The position numbers were made by a program, and so were the translations under genes. Below, piece after piece: positions 27,728 to 37,051 of a stretch of DNA of 64,000 nucleotides; position 1 is the stretch's first letter, and every line of letters begins with the position of its first letter. Source of the DNA: Paraburkholderia graminis C4D1M (GTDB lineage: Bacteria; Pseudomonadota; Gammaproteobacteria; Burkholderiales; Burkholderiaceae); assembly GCF_000172415.1 (NCBI RefSeq), contig NZ_ABLD01000017.1, positions 90,974 to 154,973 of the forward strand. The letters are read 5' to 3'. The notes under the pieces were generated by a model, which was given only the letters and a program-made list of their open reading frames with translations, made no database searches and was not told where the DNA came from.

Positions 27728-28615
27728 ATGATGTCCGCCGCTTCGTCCGCTTCGTCCGTTCAGTCCGCGTCTAACATGGGCGACGACGCGCTTTGCGCAC
27801 GCACAACGGCCCTTGCCGCGCTGCGCGAACCCGATCCGGCGACCAAGGCAAACGCCGCGCGCGCGCTCTACGCAGCGGTGCTCGACGGCAGCCTGCCGTG
27901 TACCGCCAATATCACACTCGACGAACCGCCGGAATTGCCCGGCCGGCCCGCGCGTCCGGAACTCGTCGAGCCGCGCAAGCTCGGGCGGCGCAGCATGCAA
28001 TCGCCTCAAGGTCGCTCGGTATTGCTGCACGCGCTCGCCCACATCGAATTCAACGCGATCAACCTGGCGCTCGACGCCGTGTGGCGCTTCGCCGGCATGC
28101 CCGCCGCTTTCTACACCGACTGGCTGAAAGTCGCCGCCGAAGAGGCGTACCACTTCTCGCTACTGTCCGCGCGGCTCGCGGACTACGGCCATGCGTACGG
28201 CGACTTTCCCGCGCACGACGGCCTGTGGGACATGTGCGAGCGCACCCGTGGCGACGTGCTCGTGCGCATGGCGCTCGTGCCGCGCACGCTCGAAGCACGC
28301 GGCCTCGATGCGTCGCCGCCGATCCGCGCGCGTCTGAAGCAGGCGGGAGACGACGCTTCGGCGTCGATTCTCGACGTGATTCTGCGCGACGAAATCGGCC
28401 ACGTGCTGATCGGCAATCGCTGGTTTCGTCATTTGTGCGACGAAGGCGGGCTGGACCCGCACACGACCTACACGCGCCTCGCCGACCAGTATCACGCGCC
28501 GAAATTGCGTGGTCCGTTCAATTTCGAGGCGCGCCGCGATGCAGGTTTCGACGACGCGGAACTCGCCGAACTGGCGGCGCTGGCGGGCCTCGACGTGGAC
28601 GATCCGCAAAAGTAG
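27728..28615 (+). CDS. DUF455 ferritin-like protein
   Basis: The 295-residue protein matches the DUF455 family of ferritin-like proteins. Metal-binding candidates repeat through the four-helix core: ALAHIEFNAINLALD, AAEEAYHFSLLSARL and RDEIGHVLIGNRWF. These are the Glu and His-containing helices expected for a di-iron carboxylate site. No substrate is known for the family. The N-terminal 16 residues are Ser/Ala-rich, and ATG 27776 (MGDDALCARTTALAALR) is an alternative start. It precedes an alpha/beta hydrolase that has its own putative promoter. Confidence 0.85.
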   Translation: MMSAASSASSVQSASNMGDDALCARTTALAALREPDPATKANAARALYAAVLDGSLPCTANITLDEPPELPGRPARPELVEPRKLGRRSMQSPQGRSVLLHALAHIEFNAINLALDAVWRFAGMPAAFYTDWLKVAAEEAYHFSLLSARLADYGHAYGDFPAHDGLWDMCERTRGDVLVRMALVPRTLEARGLDASPPIRARLKQAGDDASASILDVILRDEIGHVLIGNRWFRHLCDEGGLDPHTTYTRLADQYHAPKLRGPFNFEARRDAGFDDAELAELAALAGLDVDDPQK

Positions 28616-28664
28616 GGCGTCTCCACGCGACTGGGTTAGTCCACGACTCGGGCGCCTATCTCGT

Positions 28665-28670
28665 TATAAT
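28665..28670 (+). promoter_or_regulatory. Putative -10 element with adjacent inverted repeat
   Basis: A perfect TATAAT lies 35 bases before the second hydrolase gene and overlaps ATCGAACGAT (28669-28678), a small inverted repeat (ATCG, two bases, CGAT). The repeat could be an operator. No strong -35 is seen. Confidence 0.4.
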
Positions 28671-28704
28671 CGAACGATCATTCTTTTTTGGCGGGCATCC
28701 GACC

Positions 28705-29589
28705 ATGAATACTTCCCGCTCCGAGTTCGTCGCCGTCCGAGGCATCCGTCTGCATGTGCGGCGCTGGGGCCATCCCGACGCGCCGATGCTGTTCATGCTG
28801 CACGGCTGGATGGACGTAGCCGCGTCGTTCCAGTTCGTCGTGGATGCGCTCGGCGGCGACTGGCAGGTCATCGCGCCGGATATGCGCGGCTTTGGCCTGT
28901 CCGACTGGCCGGTGGCGCAAAGCGGCGGCGGCCACTACTGGTTCCACGATTACCTCGCCGATCTCGACGCGCTGCTCGACCACTACGCGCCGACCGGCCA
29001 GGTGAATCTCGTCGGGCATAGCCTTGGCGCGAACGTCGTCTGCCTGTATGCGGGCGCGCGCCCCGAGCGCGTGCGGCGGGTGGTCGATCTGGAAGGCTTC
29101 GGACTCGCGCCCGCGCACCCGGCGCAAGCCCCGAAGCGTCTGCAGAACTGGCTCGACGAGTCGCGCGATCCGCCGCAACTCAAGCGCTACGCATCGCTTG
29201 ACGAGGTCGCCGGGCGCCTCATCAAGACGAATCCGCGGCTCGCCCCGGCCCGCGCGGAGTTCCTCGCGAAGCACTGGTCGAGGCCCGACGGCGAAGGGTG
29301 TTTCATGCTGCTCGCCGACCCGGCGCACAAACTGCGCGGCCCGACGCTGTACCGGCTCGACGAGGTCATGGCCGTCTGGCGCAAGGTGAGCGCGAAAGTG
29401 CTGCATGTCGAAGCCGCCAATTCGCCGACGCTCGCGACACTGGCCGGCGAGATTCCGCTCGACGAATTCAAGGCGCGTTTCCAGGCATTTGCAGACTGGC
29501 GCGAGAAGTTCATCGACGAAGCGGGGCACATGGTGCACCACGACCAGCCCGAACAGGTGGCGGCGCTGATCGAGGGATTCTGCGCGTAG
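28705..29589 (+). CDS. Alpha/beta-fold hydrolase
   Basis: A 294-residue alpha/beta hydrolase. The oxyanion motif HGWMD, the GFGLSDWP segment, the nucleophile S106 in GHSLGAN and a late histidine (EAGHMVHHDQPEQVAAL) mark the fold and catalytic triad. The substrate is not predictable; relatives are annotated as epoxide hydrolase-like or general esterases. ATG 28705 gives MNTSRSEFVAVRGIRLHVRRW. It lies 89 bases after the DUF455 gene and 128 bases before the PHP gene. Confidence 0.88.
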   Translation: MNTSRSEFVAVRGIRLHVRRWGHPDAPMLFMLHGWMDVAASFQFVVDALGGDWQVIAPDMRGFGLSDWPVAQSGGGHYWFHDYLADLDALLDHYAPTGQVNLVGHSLGANVVCLYAGARPERVRRVVDLEGFGLAPAHPAQAPKRLQNWLDESRDPPQLKRYASLDEVAGRLIKTNPRLAPARAEFLAKHWSRPDGEGCFMLLADPAHKLRGPTLYRLDEVMAVWRKVSAKVLHVEAANSPTLATLAGEIPLDEFKARFQAFADWREKFIDEAGHMVHHDQPEQVAALIEGFCA

Positions 29590-29674
29590 CGCCGGGAAGG
29601 GCGGCACAGCACCGGCGCGAGCGTCGCAGCGAAGCCGCCGGAGCAATCGCCTACGAGATTTGCTCTGCGTCCAC

Positions 29675-29691
29675 TTACTGCGTTGCAGTAA
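29675..29691 (+). promoter_or_regulatory. Perfect palindrome before the PHP gene, possible operator
   Basis: TTACTGC and GCAGTAA form perfect seven-base arms with a GTT centre. The right arm overlaps a TAAAAT -10-like element (29689-29694), and the gene starts about 25 bases later. The geometry suits a repressor site. No regulator is identified. Confidence 0.45.
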
Positions 29692-29716
29692 AATGGCTGC
29701 AAACCTTCTCCAGACG

Positions 29717-30550
29717 ATGATGAACGCCGACCTCCACTGTCACTCCACCGTTTCCGACGGCCAGTTCGCGCCGGCCGATGTCGCGCGCCGTGCGCATGCG
29801 GGGGGCGTGACCTTGTGGGCGCTGACCGATCACGACGAACTCGGCGGCCAGCAGGAAGCGCGTGAAGCCGCCGCGGAACTCGGCATGGACTATCTGAGCG
29901 GCGTCGAAATTTCGGTGACGTGGGCGGCGCGTACCGTTCATATCGTCGGGCTCGGCATCGACCCGACCAGCTCGGTGCTGATCGACGGCCTCGCGCGCAC
30001 GCGCAACGGCCGCGCGGCGCGCGCCGAGGCGATCGGCGAGCAACTGGCCACGCTCGGCATTCCCGACGCGTATCAAGGCGCGCTCAAGTACGTGTCGAAC
30101 CCGGACATGATTTCGCGTACGCATTTCGCGCGCTTCCTCGTCGAAAGCGGCTACGCCGCGTCCACGCAAGACGTATTCAACCGCTATCTCGGCGACGGCA
30201 AACCCGGCTATGTGGCGCACCGCTGGTCGAAACTGGCCGACGCGGTCGGCTGGATCAAGGCGGCCGGCGGCGAGGCAATCGTTGCCCATCCGGGCCGTTA
30301 CGCGTACTCGCCGACTGAATTCGACGCGTTTTTCGCCGAGTTCATCGACCTCGGCGGCAAGGCAATCGAAGTCGTCACGGGCAGCCACACGCCCGATCAA
30401 TACCGCGAATACGCCGACGTCGCGCGCCGCTTCGGGTTCGAGGCGTCGCGCGGGTCGGATTTTCATGCGCCGGGCGAGGGGCGTGTCGAACTGGGCACGC
30501 TGCCGCCGCTTCCTTCCGATCTCAAGCCCGTCTGGGAACGCTGGCTGTGA
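29717..30550 (+). CDS. PHP-domain phosphoesterase, RNase AM / TrpH-like
   Basis: A 277-residue PHP-domain phosphoesterase. Metal-binding motifs are DLHCHSTVSDGQ, ALTDHDELGG, SGVEIS and GSDFHAPGEG. The family includes TrpH/YciV, described as a 5'-3' exoribonuclease and 3',5'-nucleotide bisphosphatase. The start is uncertain: ATG 29717, 29720 and 29693 are all in frame, and none has a strong ribosome binding site; I use 29717. The next gene encodes YciO, and the same pairing is found in E. coli, which supports the identification. Confidence 0.88.
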   Translation: MMNADLHCHSTVSDGQFAPADVARRAHAGGVTLWALTDHDELGGQQEAREAAAELGMDYLSGVEISVTWAARTVHIVGLGIDPTSSVLIDGLARTRNGRAARAEAIGEQLATLGIPDAYQGALKYVSNPDMISRTHFARFLVESGYAASTQDVFNRYLGDGKPGYVAHRWSKLADAVGWIKAAGGEAIVAHPGRYAYSPTEFDAFFAEFIDLGGKAIEVVTGSHTPDQYREYADVARRFGFEASRGSDFHAPGEGRVELGTLPPLPSDLKPVWERWL

Positions 30551-30709
30551 ACGCGCGCCGTGCCGACGCGGCACGTCGTGTGCGAGCCAGGGGTCTGGCG
30601 CGCTCGCGTTCCCGCTCGTCAAGTCCGCGTTTGCTTCGCACGGTCCACGGTCGTTTTGCCTTGAGCCGCGCTATAAACCGTTGTCTCTCCGTCGCCATCG
30701 TTAGCCGCC

Positions 30710-31345
30710 ATGTCCCAATACTTCCGGCTTCATCCCGATAACCCGCAGCCGCGCCTCGTGAAGCAGGCCGTGCAGATCATCAACGACGGCGGCGTGGTCG
30801 CCTTGCCGACCGACTCGAGCTACGCGCTCGCGTGCCATCTCGACGACAAGGACGCCGTGGAGCGCCTGCGCCGGATTCGCGGCCTCGACGAGAAGCAGTT
30901 GCTGTCGCTGCTGGTGCGCGACCTGTCGGAACTCGCGAACTTCGCGATGGTGGACAACCGTCAGTACCGGCTGATCAAATCGGTGACGCCGGGGCCTTAT
31001 GTGTTCGTGCTTCAGGCCACGAAAGAAGTGCCGCGGCGGCTCTCGCATCCGTCGCGCAAGACGATCGGCTTGCGCGTGCCGGACCATGCGATCACGCTCG
31101 CGATTCTCGGCGAACTTGGCCAGCCGCTGCTCGGCTCGACGCTGATTCTGCCGGGCGAAACGGCGCCGCTCAACGAGCCCGAGGAAATTCGCGCGCGGCT
31201 CGAAAAACAACTGGATCTCGTGATCGACGGCGGGGCTTGCGTGTGCGAGCCGTCCACGGTGATCGATCTGACCGGCGACGAGCCGGTGCTGGTGCGGGCA
31301 GGGCGCGGTTCTCTCGCGCCATTCGGTCTCGAAGAGACGGCATGA
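30710..31345 (+). CDS. YciO-type Sua5/YrdC/YciO family protein
   Basis: The 211-residue protein belongs to the Sua5/YrdC/YciO family, whose best-known members make the threonylcarbamoyl-AMP used for the t6A modification of tRNA. It starts MSQYFRLHPDNPQPRLVKQA. It has the nucleotide-binding segments VVALPTDSSYALACHL and KQLLSLLVRDLSELANF, and ends in a CEPSTVIDLTGDEPVLVRAGRG region. The N-terminal FxxHPDNPQ and adjacency to the PHP gene favour YciO rather than TsaC, so a role in t6A is uncertain. Confidence 0.88.
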   Translation: MSQYFRLHPDNPQPRLVKQAVQIINDGGVVALPTDSSYALACHLDDKDAVERLRRIRGLDEKQLLSLLVRDLSELANFAMVDNRQYRLIKSVTPGPYVFVLQATKEVPRRLSHPSRKTIGLRVPDHAITLAILGELGQPLLGSTLILPGETAPLNEPEEIRARLEKQLDLVIDGGACVCEPSTVIDLTGDEPVLVRAGRGSLAPFGLEETA

Positions 31346-31378
31346 GCGAAAGCGGACAGACGCACGCAATCGCATTGT

Positions 31379-31384
31379 TACAAT
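31379..31384 (+). promoter_or_regulatory. Putative -10 element (TACAAT) for the M50 protease gene
   Basis: TACAATAGCG is found only nine bases before ATG 31393. The same TACAAT followed by (A/C)GCG occurs before dapA and ndk. If used, it would give a very short or absent 5' leader. Confidence 0.3.
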
Positions 31385-31392
31385 AGCGAGTT

Positions 31393-32055
31393 ATGGATTC
31401 TTCCCTGATACAAACCATCGCGGTCTACGCGTTGCCGGTGATCTTCGCCATCACGCTGCACGAGGCCGCGCATGGTTACGTCGCGCGCTGGCTCGGCGAC
31501 AATACGGCCTACGTGCTCGGCCGCGTTTCGATCAATCCGATGCGGCACATCGACCCGCTCGGCACGATCGCCATTCCGTTGCTGCTGTACTTCGCCACGA
31601 GCGGCGCGTTCATGTTCGGCTATGCGAAGCCGGTGCCGGTCGCGTTCGGCAATCTGCGCAATCCGCGTTGGGGCAGCCTGTGGGTCGCGGCCGCCGGGCC
31701 GGGATGCAACTTCGTCCAGGCGCTCATCTGGGGCCTGTTCGGCGTGGCGCTCGCCGTGATGGCCGTCGACGAACCGTTCTTCACGCGCATGGCGGGCGCG
31801 GGCGTCGGCGTGAATCTGGTGCTCGGCGTGCTGAATCTGTTCCCGCTGCCGCCGCTCGACGGCGGCCGCGTGCTGATGGCGCTGTTGCCGCCGCGCCAGG
31901 CCATCGCGCTGTCGCGCCTCGAACCGTATGGCTTTTTTATCGTCATGGCGCTGGTCATGACGGGCACGCTGACGCGCTACTGGTTGAGCCCGCTCGTCGC
32001 GCTCGGCTACAGCGGCATCACCGCAATCCTGACTCCACTTGTTTCGCTTTTCTAA
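31393..32055 (+). CDS. Site-2 protease (M50) family membrane metalloprotease
   Basis: A 220-residue multi-spanning membrane protein of the M50 family. The zinc motif HEAAH is at residues 23-27, in the first membrane segment. The second ligand region is in NLFPLPPLDGGRVL. At least five hydrophobic segments are visible. The small size, without PDZ or CBS domains, matches the short SpoIVFB/Rv-like subgroup. The substrate is unknown. It ends seven bases before trpS, so the two are almost certainly co-transcribed. Confidence 0.9.
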   Translation: MDSSLIQTIAVYALPVIFAITLHEAAHGYVARWLGDNTAYVLGRVSINPMRHIDPLGTIAIPLLLYFATSGAFMFGYAKPVPVAFGNLRNPRWGSLWVAAAGPGCNFVQALIWGLFGVALAVMAVDEPFFTRMAGAGVGVNLVLGVLNLFPLPPLDGGRVLMALLPPRQAIALSRLEPYGFFIVMALVMTGTLTRYWLSPLVALGYSGITAILTPLVSLF

Positions 32056-32061
32056 ATAATC

Positions 32062-33264
32062 ATGTTCCCAGACCGTATCTTCTCCGGCATGCGGCCCACC
32101 GGGTCGCTGCACCTCGGCCACTATCACGGCGTGCTGAAAAACTGGGTGCGGCTGCAGTCCGAATACCCGTGCTTCTTCGCTGTCGTCGACTGGCACGCGC
32201 TGACGACCCACTACGAAACGCCCGAGGTCATCGAGAAAAACGTCTGGGAGGTGCTGATCGACTGGCTCGCCTCCGGTATCGACCCGGCGCAGGCCACGCT
32301 GTTCATCCAGAGCCGCGTGCCCGAGCATGCGGAGCTATCGCTGCTGCTCGGCATGAGCACGCCGCTGGGCTGGCTCGAACGCGTGCCGACCTACAAGGAG
32401 CAGCAGGAAAAGCTGAAGGACAAGGATCTGTCCACGTACGGCTTCCTCGGCTATCCGGTGCTGATGGCGGCGGACATTCTGCTGTATCGCGCGTCGCTCG
32501 TGCCGGTCGGCGAAGACCAGGTGCCGCACGTCGAAATGACGCGTGAAATCGCGCGGCGTTTTAACTATCTGTACGGCCGCGAGGCGGATTTCGAGGACAA
32601 GGCGAACGAAGCCGCGAAGAAGCTCGGCGGCAAGCGCGCGAAGCTGTATCACGAACTGCGCAACGCCTATCAGCAGGAAGGCGACGACGAGGCGCTCGAG
32701 CAGGCTCGCGCGATGTTGCAGGAATCGCAAAGCCTGTCGATGAGCGACCGCGAGCGCCTGTTCGGCTATCTCGAAGGCTCGCGCAAGATTATTCTGGTCG
32801 AGCCGCAGGCCATGCTCACGGAAGCGTCGCGCATGCCGGGTCTCGACGGCCAGAAGATGTCGAAGTCGTACGGCAACACGATCGGTCTGCGCGAAGATGC
32901 CGAGACCATCACGAAGAAAGTGCGCACCATGCCGACCGATCCGGCCCGCGTGCGCCGCACCGATCCGGGCGATCCGGACAAGTGCCCGGTGTGGCAGTTG
33001 CACCAGGTCTACACGGACGAAACCACGCACCAGTGGGTCCAGAAGGGCTGCCGGTCGGCGGGTATTGGCTGTCTCGAATGCAAGCAGCCGGTGATCGAAG
33101 GCATCTTGCGCGAGCAGCAGCCGATGCTCGAGCGCGCGCAGAAGTACATGGACGACCCGTCGCTGTTGCGCGCGATCGTCGCCGACGGCTGCGACAAGGC
33201 GCGCCGCTTCGCCACGGAAACGATGCGCGACGTGCGCGAGGCGATGGGTCTGTCGTACAACTGA
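32062..33264 (+). CDS. trpS: Tryptophanyl-tRNA synthetase
   Basis: TrpRS charges tRNA-Trp. The class I signatures are HLGH at residues 17-20 (SLHLGHYHG) and KMSKS beginning at K265 (GQKMSKSYGNTIGL). The protein has 400 residues, longer than the usual 330-350. The extra part lies in the middle (about residues 170-250, charged and helical, AAKKLGGKRAKLYHELRN), a feature of this bacterial group. ATG 32062 follows the M50 gene by six bases. A methyltransferase gene follows closely. Confidence 0.97.
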   Translation: MFPDRIFSGMRPTGSLHLGHYHGVLKNWVRLQSEYPCFFAVVDWHALTTHYETPEVIEKNVWEVLIDWLASGIDPAQATLFIQSRVPEHAELSLLLGMSTPLGWLERVPTYKEQQEKLKDKDLSTYGFLGYPVLMAADILLYRASLVPVGEDQVPHVEMTREIARRFNYLYGREADFEDKANEAAKKLGGKRAKLYHELRNAYQQEGDDEALEQARAMLQESQSLSMSDRERLFGYLEGSRKIILVEPQAMLTEASRMPGLDGQKMSKSYGNTIGLREDAETITKKVRTMPTDPARVRRTDPGDPDKCPVWQLHQVYTDETTHQWVQKGCRSAGIGCLECKQPVIEGILREQQPMLERAQKYMDDPSLLRAIVADGCDKARRFATETMRDVREAMGLSYN

Positions 33265-33281
33265 CGAGCGGCGCGCACGTC

Positions 33282-33881
33282 ATGAGCACGCCGGCCGCAG
33301 CCATGCATGGATTGGGCGAGCCGTCGCGCTGGGTGCGTCATTGGGCGCATCTGGTCGCGGCGGGCGGCGCGGTGCTCGACGTCGCTTCGGGTGCGGGGCG
33401 GCATGCGCGCTTCTTTGCGTCGCTGGGGCATCCCGTCACCGCGATCGACCGCGACGCGGCCGCGCTCGACGCGCTCGCCGACGAACCGCTCATCACGCGG
33501 ATTGTCGCCGACATCGAAGGCGCTCCGTGGCCGTTGCGCACGGACGAGAAGTTCGCGGCGGTCGTCGTCACCAACTATCTGCATCGGCCGCTTTTCGGCC
33601 AACTGATTTCGTCGCTCGCGCCCGGCGGCGTACTGGTTCACGAGACCTTCGCGCAAGGAAACGAAACGGTCGGCAAGCCCTCTAACCCCGCGTTCCTGCT
33701 CGCGCCAGGCGAGCTGCTCGAGGTCGTGCGCGGGCACTTGCGGGTGGTCGCGTTTCAGGACGGTTTTCTCGCGCAGCCACGCCCGGCTTACGTCCAGCGC
33801 ATCTGCGCCATTCTCGAGGCGGACCGCTCAGACAACCCCGCGCAGGCGGCGCCCCCGCCTTGTTACGAGTTGGCTGGCTAA
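33282..33881 (+). CDS. Class I SAM-dependent methyltransferase
   Basis: A 199-residue Rossmann-fold methyltransferase. Motif I is VLDVASGAGRHARFFASLG, the acidic end of strand 2 is TAIDRD, and motif IV lies around AVVVTNYLHRP. The HETFAQGNE segment and the compact size suit TehB-like or small-molecule methyltransferases. The substrate is unknown. I chose ATG 33282 (MSTPAAAMHGLGEPS); ATG 33303 is possible. It starts 18 bases after trpS and is probably in the same transcript. Confidence 0.85.
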   Translation: MSTPAAAMHGLGEPSRWVRHWAHLVAAGGAVLDVASGAGRHARFFASLGHPVTAIDRDAAALDALADEPLITRIVADIEGAPWPLRTDEKFAAVVVTNYLHRPLFGQLISSLAPGGVLVHETFAQGNETVGKPSNPAFLLAPGELLEVVRGHLRVVAFQDGFLAQPRPAYVQRICAILEADRSDNPAQAAPPPCYELAG

Positions 33882-33886
33882 TCCGC

Positions 33887-33892
33887 TACAAT
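33887..33892 (+). promoter_or_regulatory. Putative -10 element (TACAAT) for dapA
   Basis: TACAATCGCGG lies 33 bases before dapA in the 43-base gap after the methyltransferase gene. The -35 region is poor (TTACGA at 33863). Confidence 0.35.
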
Positions 33893-33924
33893 CGCGGTTT
33901 ACCTGATCAAATTCATGGCGTTTC

Positions 33925-34851
<927 letters not shown>

Positions 34852-34976
34852 CCGGGCGGCCTGTCATACCCGTCAGCGCTCGCCCAGCCACCGGCATTTC
34901 CTTAACCGACGTCGATCCAGCCCACGTTCCCGGCACCCAGAACCAGGCACCGCGTTCCAGCATCACGAAGGACCTC

Positions 34977-36116
34977 ATGAAACGTTCCGCACTTTCCCTC
35001 CACGCAACCCGCATGGCGGCGCTGACGCTTGCCCTGGTGACGCTCGCCGGCTGTGACACCCTGAACGACTGGTTCGCTTCCGATCGTGTGAATTACAAGG
35101 CCGCGGGCAGTGCGCCGCCGCTCGCCATTCCCGGCGACCTGACCACCACCGGCACTGATCAGCGTTACGTTGCACCGCCGGCCAATCTGGCGTTGGGCGG
35201 CGCGACCAAGCGCGCGGTGACGGCGGCCGGCAATTCGACCGAAGGCCAGCCGACCGCGCAAGACCCGTACGGCATGCACATCGAGCGCGACGGCGACCGT
35301 CGCTGGCTGGTGGTCAACGGCCGCTCGCCGGAACAATTGTGGCCGCAGCTGCAGGAGTTCTGGCAGGAAAACGGCTTCGCACTGAAGACCGACGCGCCGG
35401 CTACCGGCATCATGGTGACCGACTGGGCGGAAAACCGCGCCAACATTCCGGACGACTGGTTCCGCCGCACGGTGGGCAAAGTGATCGACTTCGCGTATTC
35501 GTCGGGCACGCGGGACAGTTTCCGTACGCTCGTGTCGCGCGGTCCTTCCGAGACCACGGATATTTCCGTCACGCATAGCGCGATGGAAGAAGTGCTGACG
35601 GGGCAGGACAAGACGTCGTCGCGTTGGGAAGAGCGTCCGCGCGACCCGGCGCTCGAAGCGCTGTTCCTGACCAAGCTGATGCAGAAATTCGGTCTCACCG
35701 AAAAGCAGTCGAAGCAATTGCTGACGGAAGCGCGTCCGGCCACGGCGCCCGCCACGCTTGACAAGAGCGCGGGTGCGTCGACGCTCGACCTGCAGGAATC
35801 GTTTGACCGTGCGTGGCTGCGCGTGGGCCTGGCGCTCGACCGCACCAATTTCACGGTCGACAACCGCGATCGCGAGAAGGGCATCTACTACGTGCGCTAC
35901 GCCGATTCGATGCAGGAACTGAAGAAGGAAGGGCTGCTCGGCAAGCTGTTTTACAGCGGCACTTCGACGAAGAAGCCTGGCCAGCAGTTCCTCGTCAACG
36001 TGCGCCCGAAGGGTGACGCCGTGACGCAGGTCGCGGTGCTGGACACGAACGGGCAGATCGACAATTCGTCCGACGCGCAGCGCCTCGTGACGCTCCTGCA
36101 CGCGCAGCTGAACTGA
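34977..36116 (+). CDS. bamC: Outer-membrane assembly lipoprotein BamC
   Basis: BamC is an accessory lipoprotein of the BAM complex that inserts outer-membrane proteins. The signal peptide ends in lipobox LVTLAGC with lipid-attached C26. The rest contains the two helix-grip domains separated by a linker, including RRWLVVNGRSPEQLWPQLQE and the C-terminal SFDRAWLRVGLALDRTNF. The length is 379. AAGGA precedes ATG 34977. The adjacent dapA and bamC genes are the classic pair. Confidence 0.95.
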   Translation: MKRSALSLHATRMAALTLALVTLAGCDTLNDWFASDRVNYKAAGSAPPLAIPGDLTTTGTDQRYVAPPANLALGGATKRAVTAAGNSTEGQPTAQDPYGMHIERDGDRRWLVVNGRSPEQLWPQLQEFWQENGFALKTDAPATGIMVTDWAENRANIPDDWFRRTVGKVIDFAYSSGTRDSFRTLVSRGPSETTDISVTHSAMEEVLTGQDKTSSRWEERPRDPALEALFLTKLMQKFGLTEKQSKQLLTEARPATAPATLDKSAGASTLDLQESFDRAWLRVGLALDRTNFTVDNRDREKGIYYVRYADSMQELKKEGLLGKLFYSGTSTKKPGQQFLVNVRPKGDAVTQVAVLDTNGQIDNSSDAQRLVTLLHAQLN

Positions 36117-36123
36117 ACAGGCC

Positions 36124-36897
36124 GTGCGGTTCGCAAGTCTTGGCAGCGGCAGTGAAGGCAACGCGTTGCTGGTGGAGGCGCAAAGCGGCGTAACCACCAC
36201 GCGCGTGCTGCTCGATTGCGGCTTCTCGGCGAAAGAAGTCGAGCGGCGCCTGAACCGGCTCGGTTCGAGCGCCGAAGCGCTCGACGCTGTTCTAATCACG
36301 CACGAACACAGCGACCACATTGGCAGCGCGTTGACGCTGGCGCGCAAGTGGTCCATTCCGCTCTACATGAGCTGGGGCACCGCCCGCGCGGTCGGTGCCG
36401 ACGAAGCGGACGTCGATCTGCAAGTGCTGTGGGGCGACGAGGCCGTGGCGATCGGCGACCTGAGCGTTCTTCCCTACACCGTTCCTCACGACGCCCGCGA
36501 GCCGTTGCAATACGTGTTCTCGAATGGCGCGAGCCGTCTTGGCGTGCTGACTGACGTCGGCACGTCCACGCCTCATATCAGCACTGTGTTGAGCGGCTGC
36601 GACGCGCTGGTGCTCGAATGCAATCATGACGTACGCATGCTGGCCGGCAGCCGCTATCCGCAATCGCTGAAGGCGCGGATCGGCGGCAATCACGGGCATT
36701 TGAACAACGACGCGGCGGCCGAAATTCTGGCTTCGCTCGATCGCTCGCGTCTGCGCCATCTGGTCGCCGCGCATTTGAGTCAGCAGAACAATCTGCCGGA
36801 ACTCGCGCAGGCCGCGATGGCGAGCGTGCTCGGCGCCGCGGCGACCGAGGTGGTGGTCGCGTCGCAGGCGGATGGATTCGAGTGGCTCAGCTTGTGA
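36124..36897 (+). CDS. MBL-fold metallo-hydrolase (YycJ/WalJ-like)
   Basis: A 257-residue metallo-beta-lactamase-fold protein with the zinc motif THEHSDH (H60, H62, D64, H65) and further ligands in ALVLECNHD and AAHLSQQNNLPEL. The N terminus RFASLGSGSEGNALLVE is characteristic of the YycJ/WalJ subgroup, which includes proteins with 5'-exonuclease activity. The start is GTG 36124, eight bases after the bamC stop, so the two are probably co-translated. Substrate not established. Confidence 0.88.
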   Translation: MRFASLGSGSEGNALLVEAQSGVTTTRVLLDCGFSAKEVERRLNRLGSSAEALDAVLITHEHSDHIGSALTLARKWSIPLYMSWGTARAVGADEADVDLQVLWGDEAVAIGDLSVLPYTVPHDAREPLQYVFSNGASRLGVLTDVGTSTPHISTVLSGCDALVLECNHDVRMLAGSRYPQSLKARIGGNHGHLNNDAAAEILASLDRSRLRHLVAAHLSQQNNLPELAQAAMASVLGAAATEVVVASQADGFEWLSL

Positions 36898-36961
36898 TGC
36901 GCGAGTAGGTCCGGGGCCGCGGCGGTTTGTCGCCGGGGCGCATCGTCATCGCACGCGTAAA

Positions 36962-36996
36962 AAAAGCCCATAACGATCGCTCGTTATGGGCTTTTC
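36962..36996. terminator. Bidirectional terminator between the MBL and Bax1-I genes
   Basis: A 15-base perfect stem (AAAAGCCCATAACGA with TCGTTATGGGCTTTT) surrounds a TCGC loop. It serves two converging genes. Confidence 0.95.
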
Positions 36997-37051
36997 ACGA
37001 TTTCCATCAGGCCGGCGCGTTGAGCGCCGCCGAGGTGCGAGGTGTGAAACC

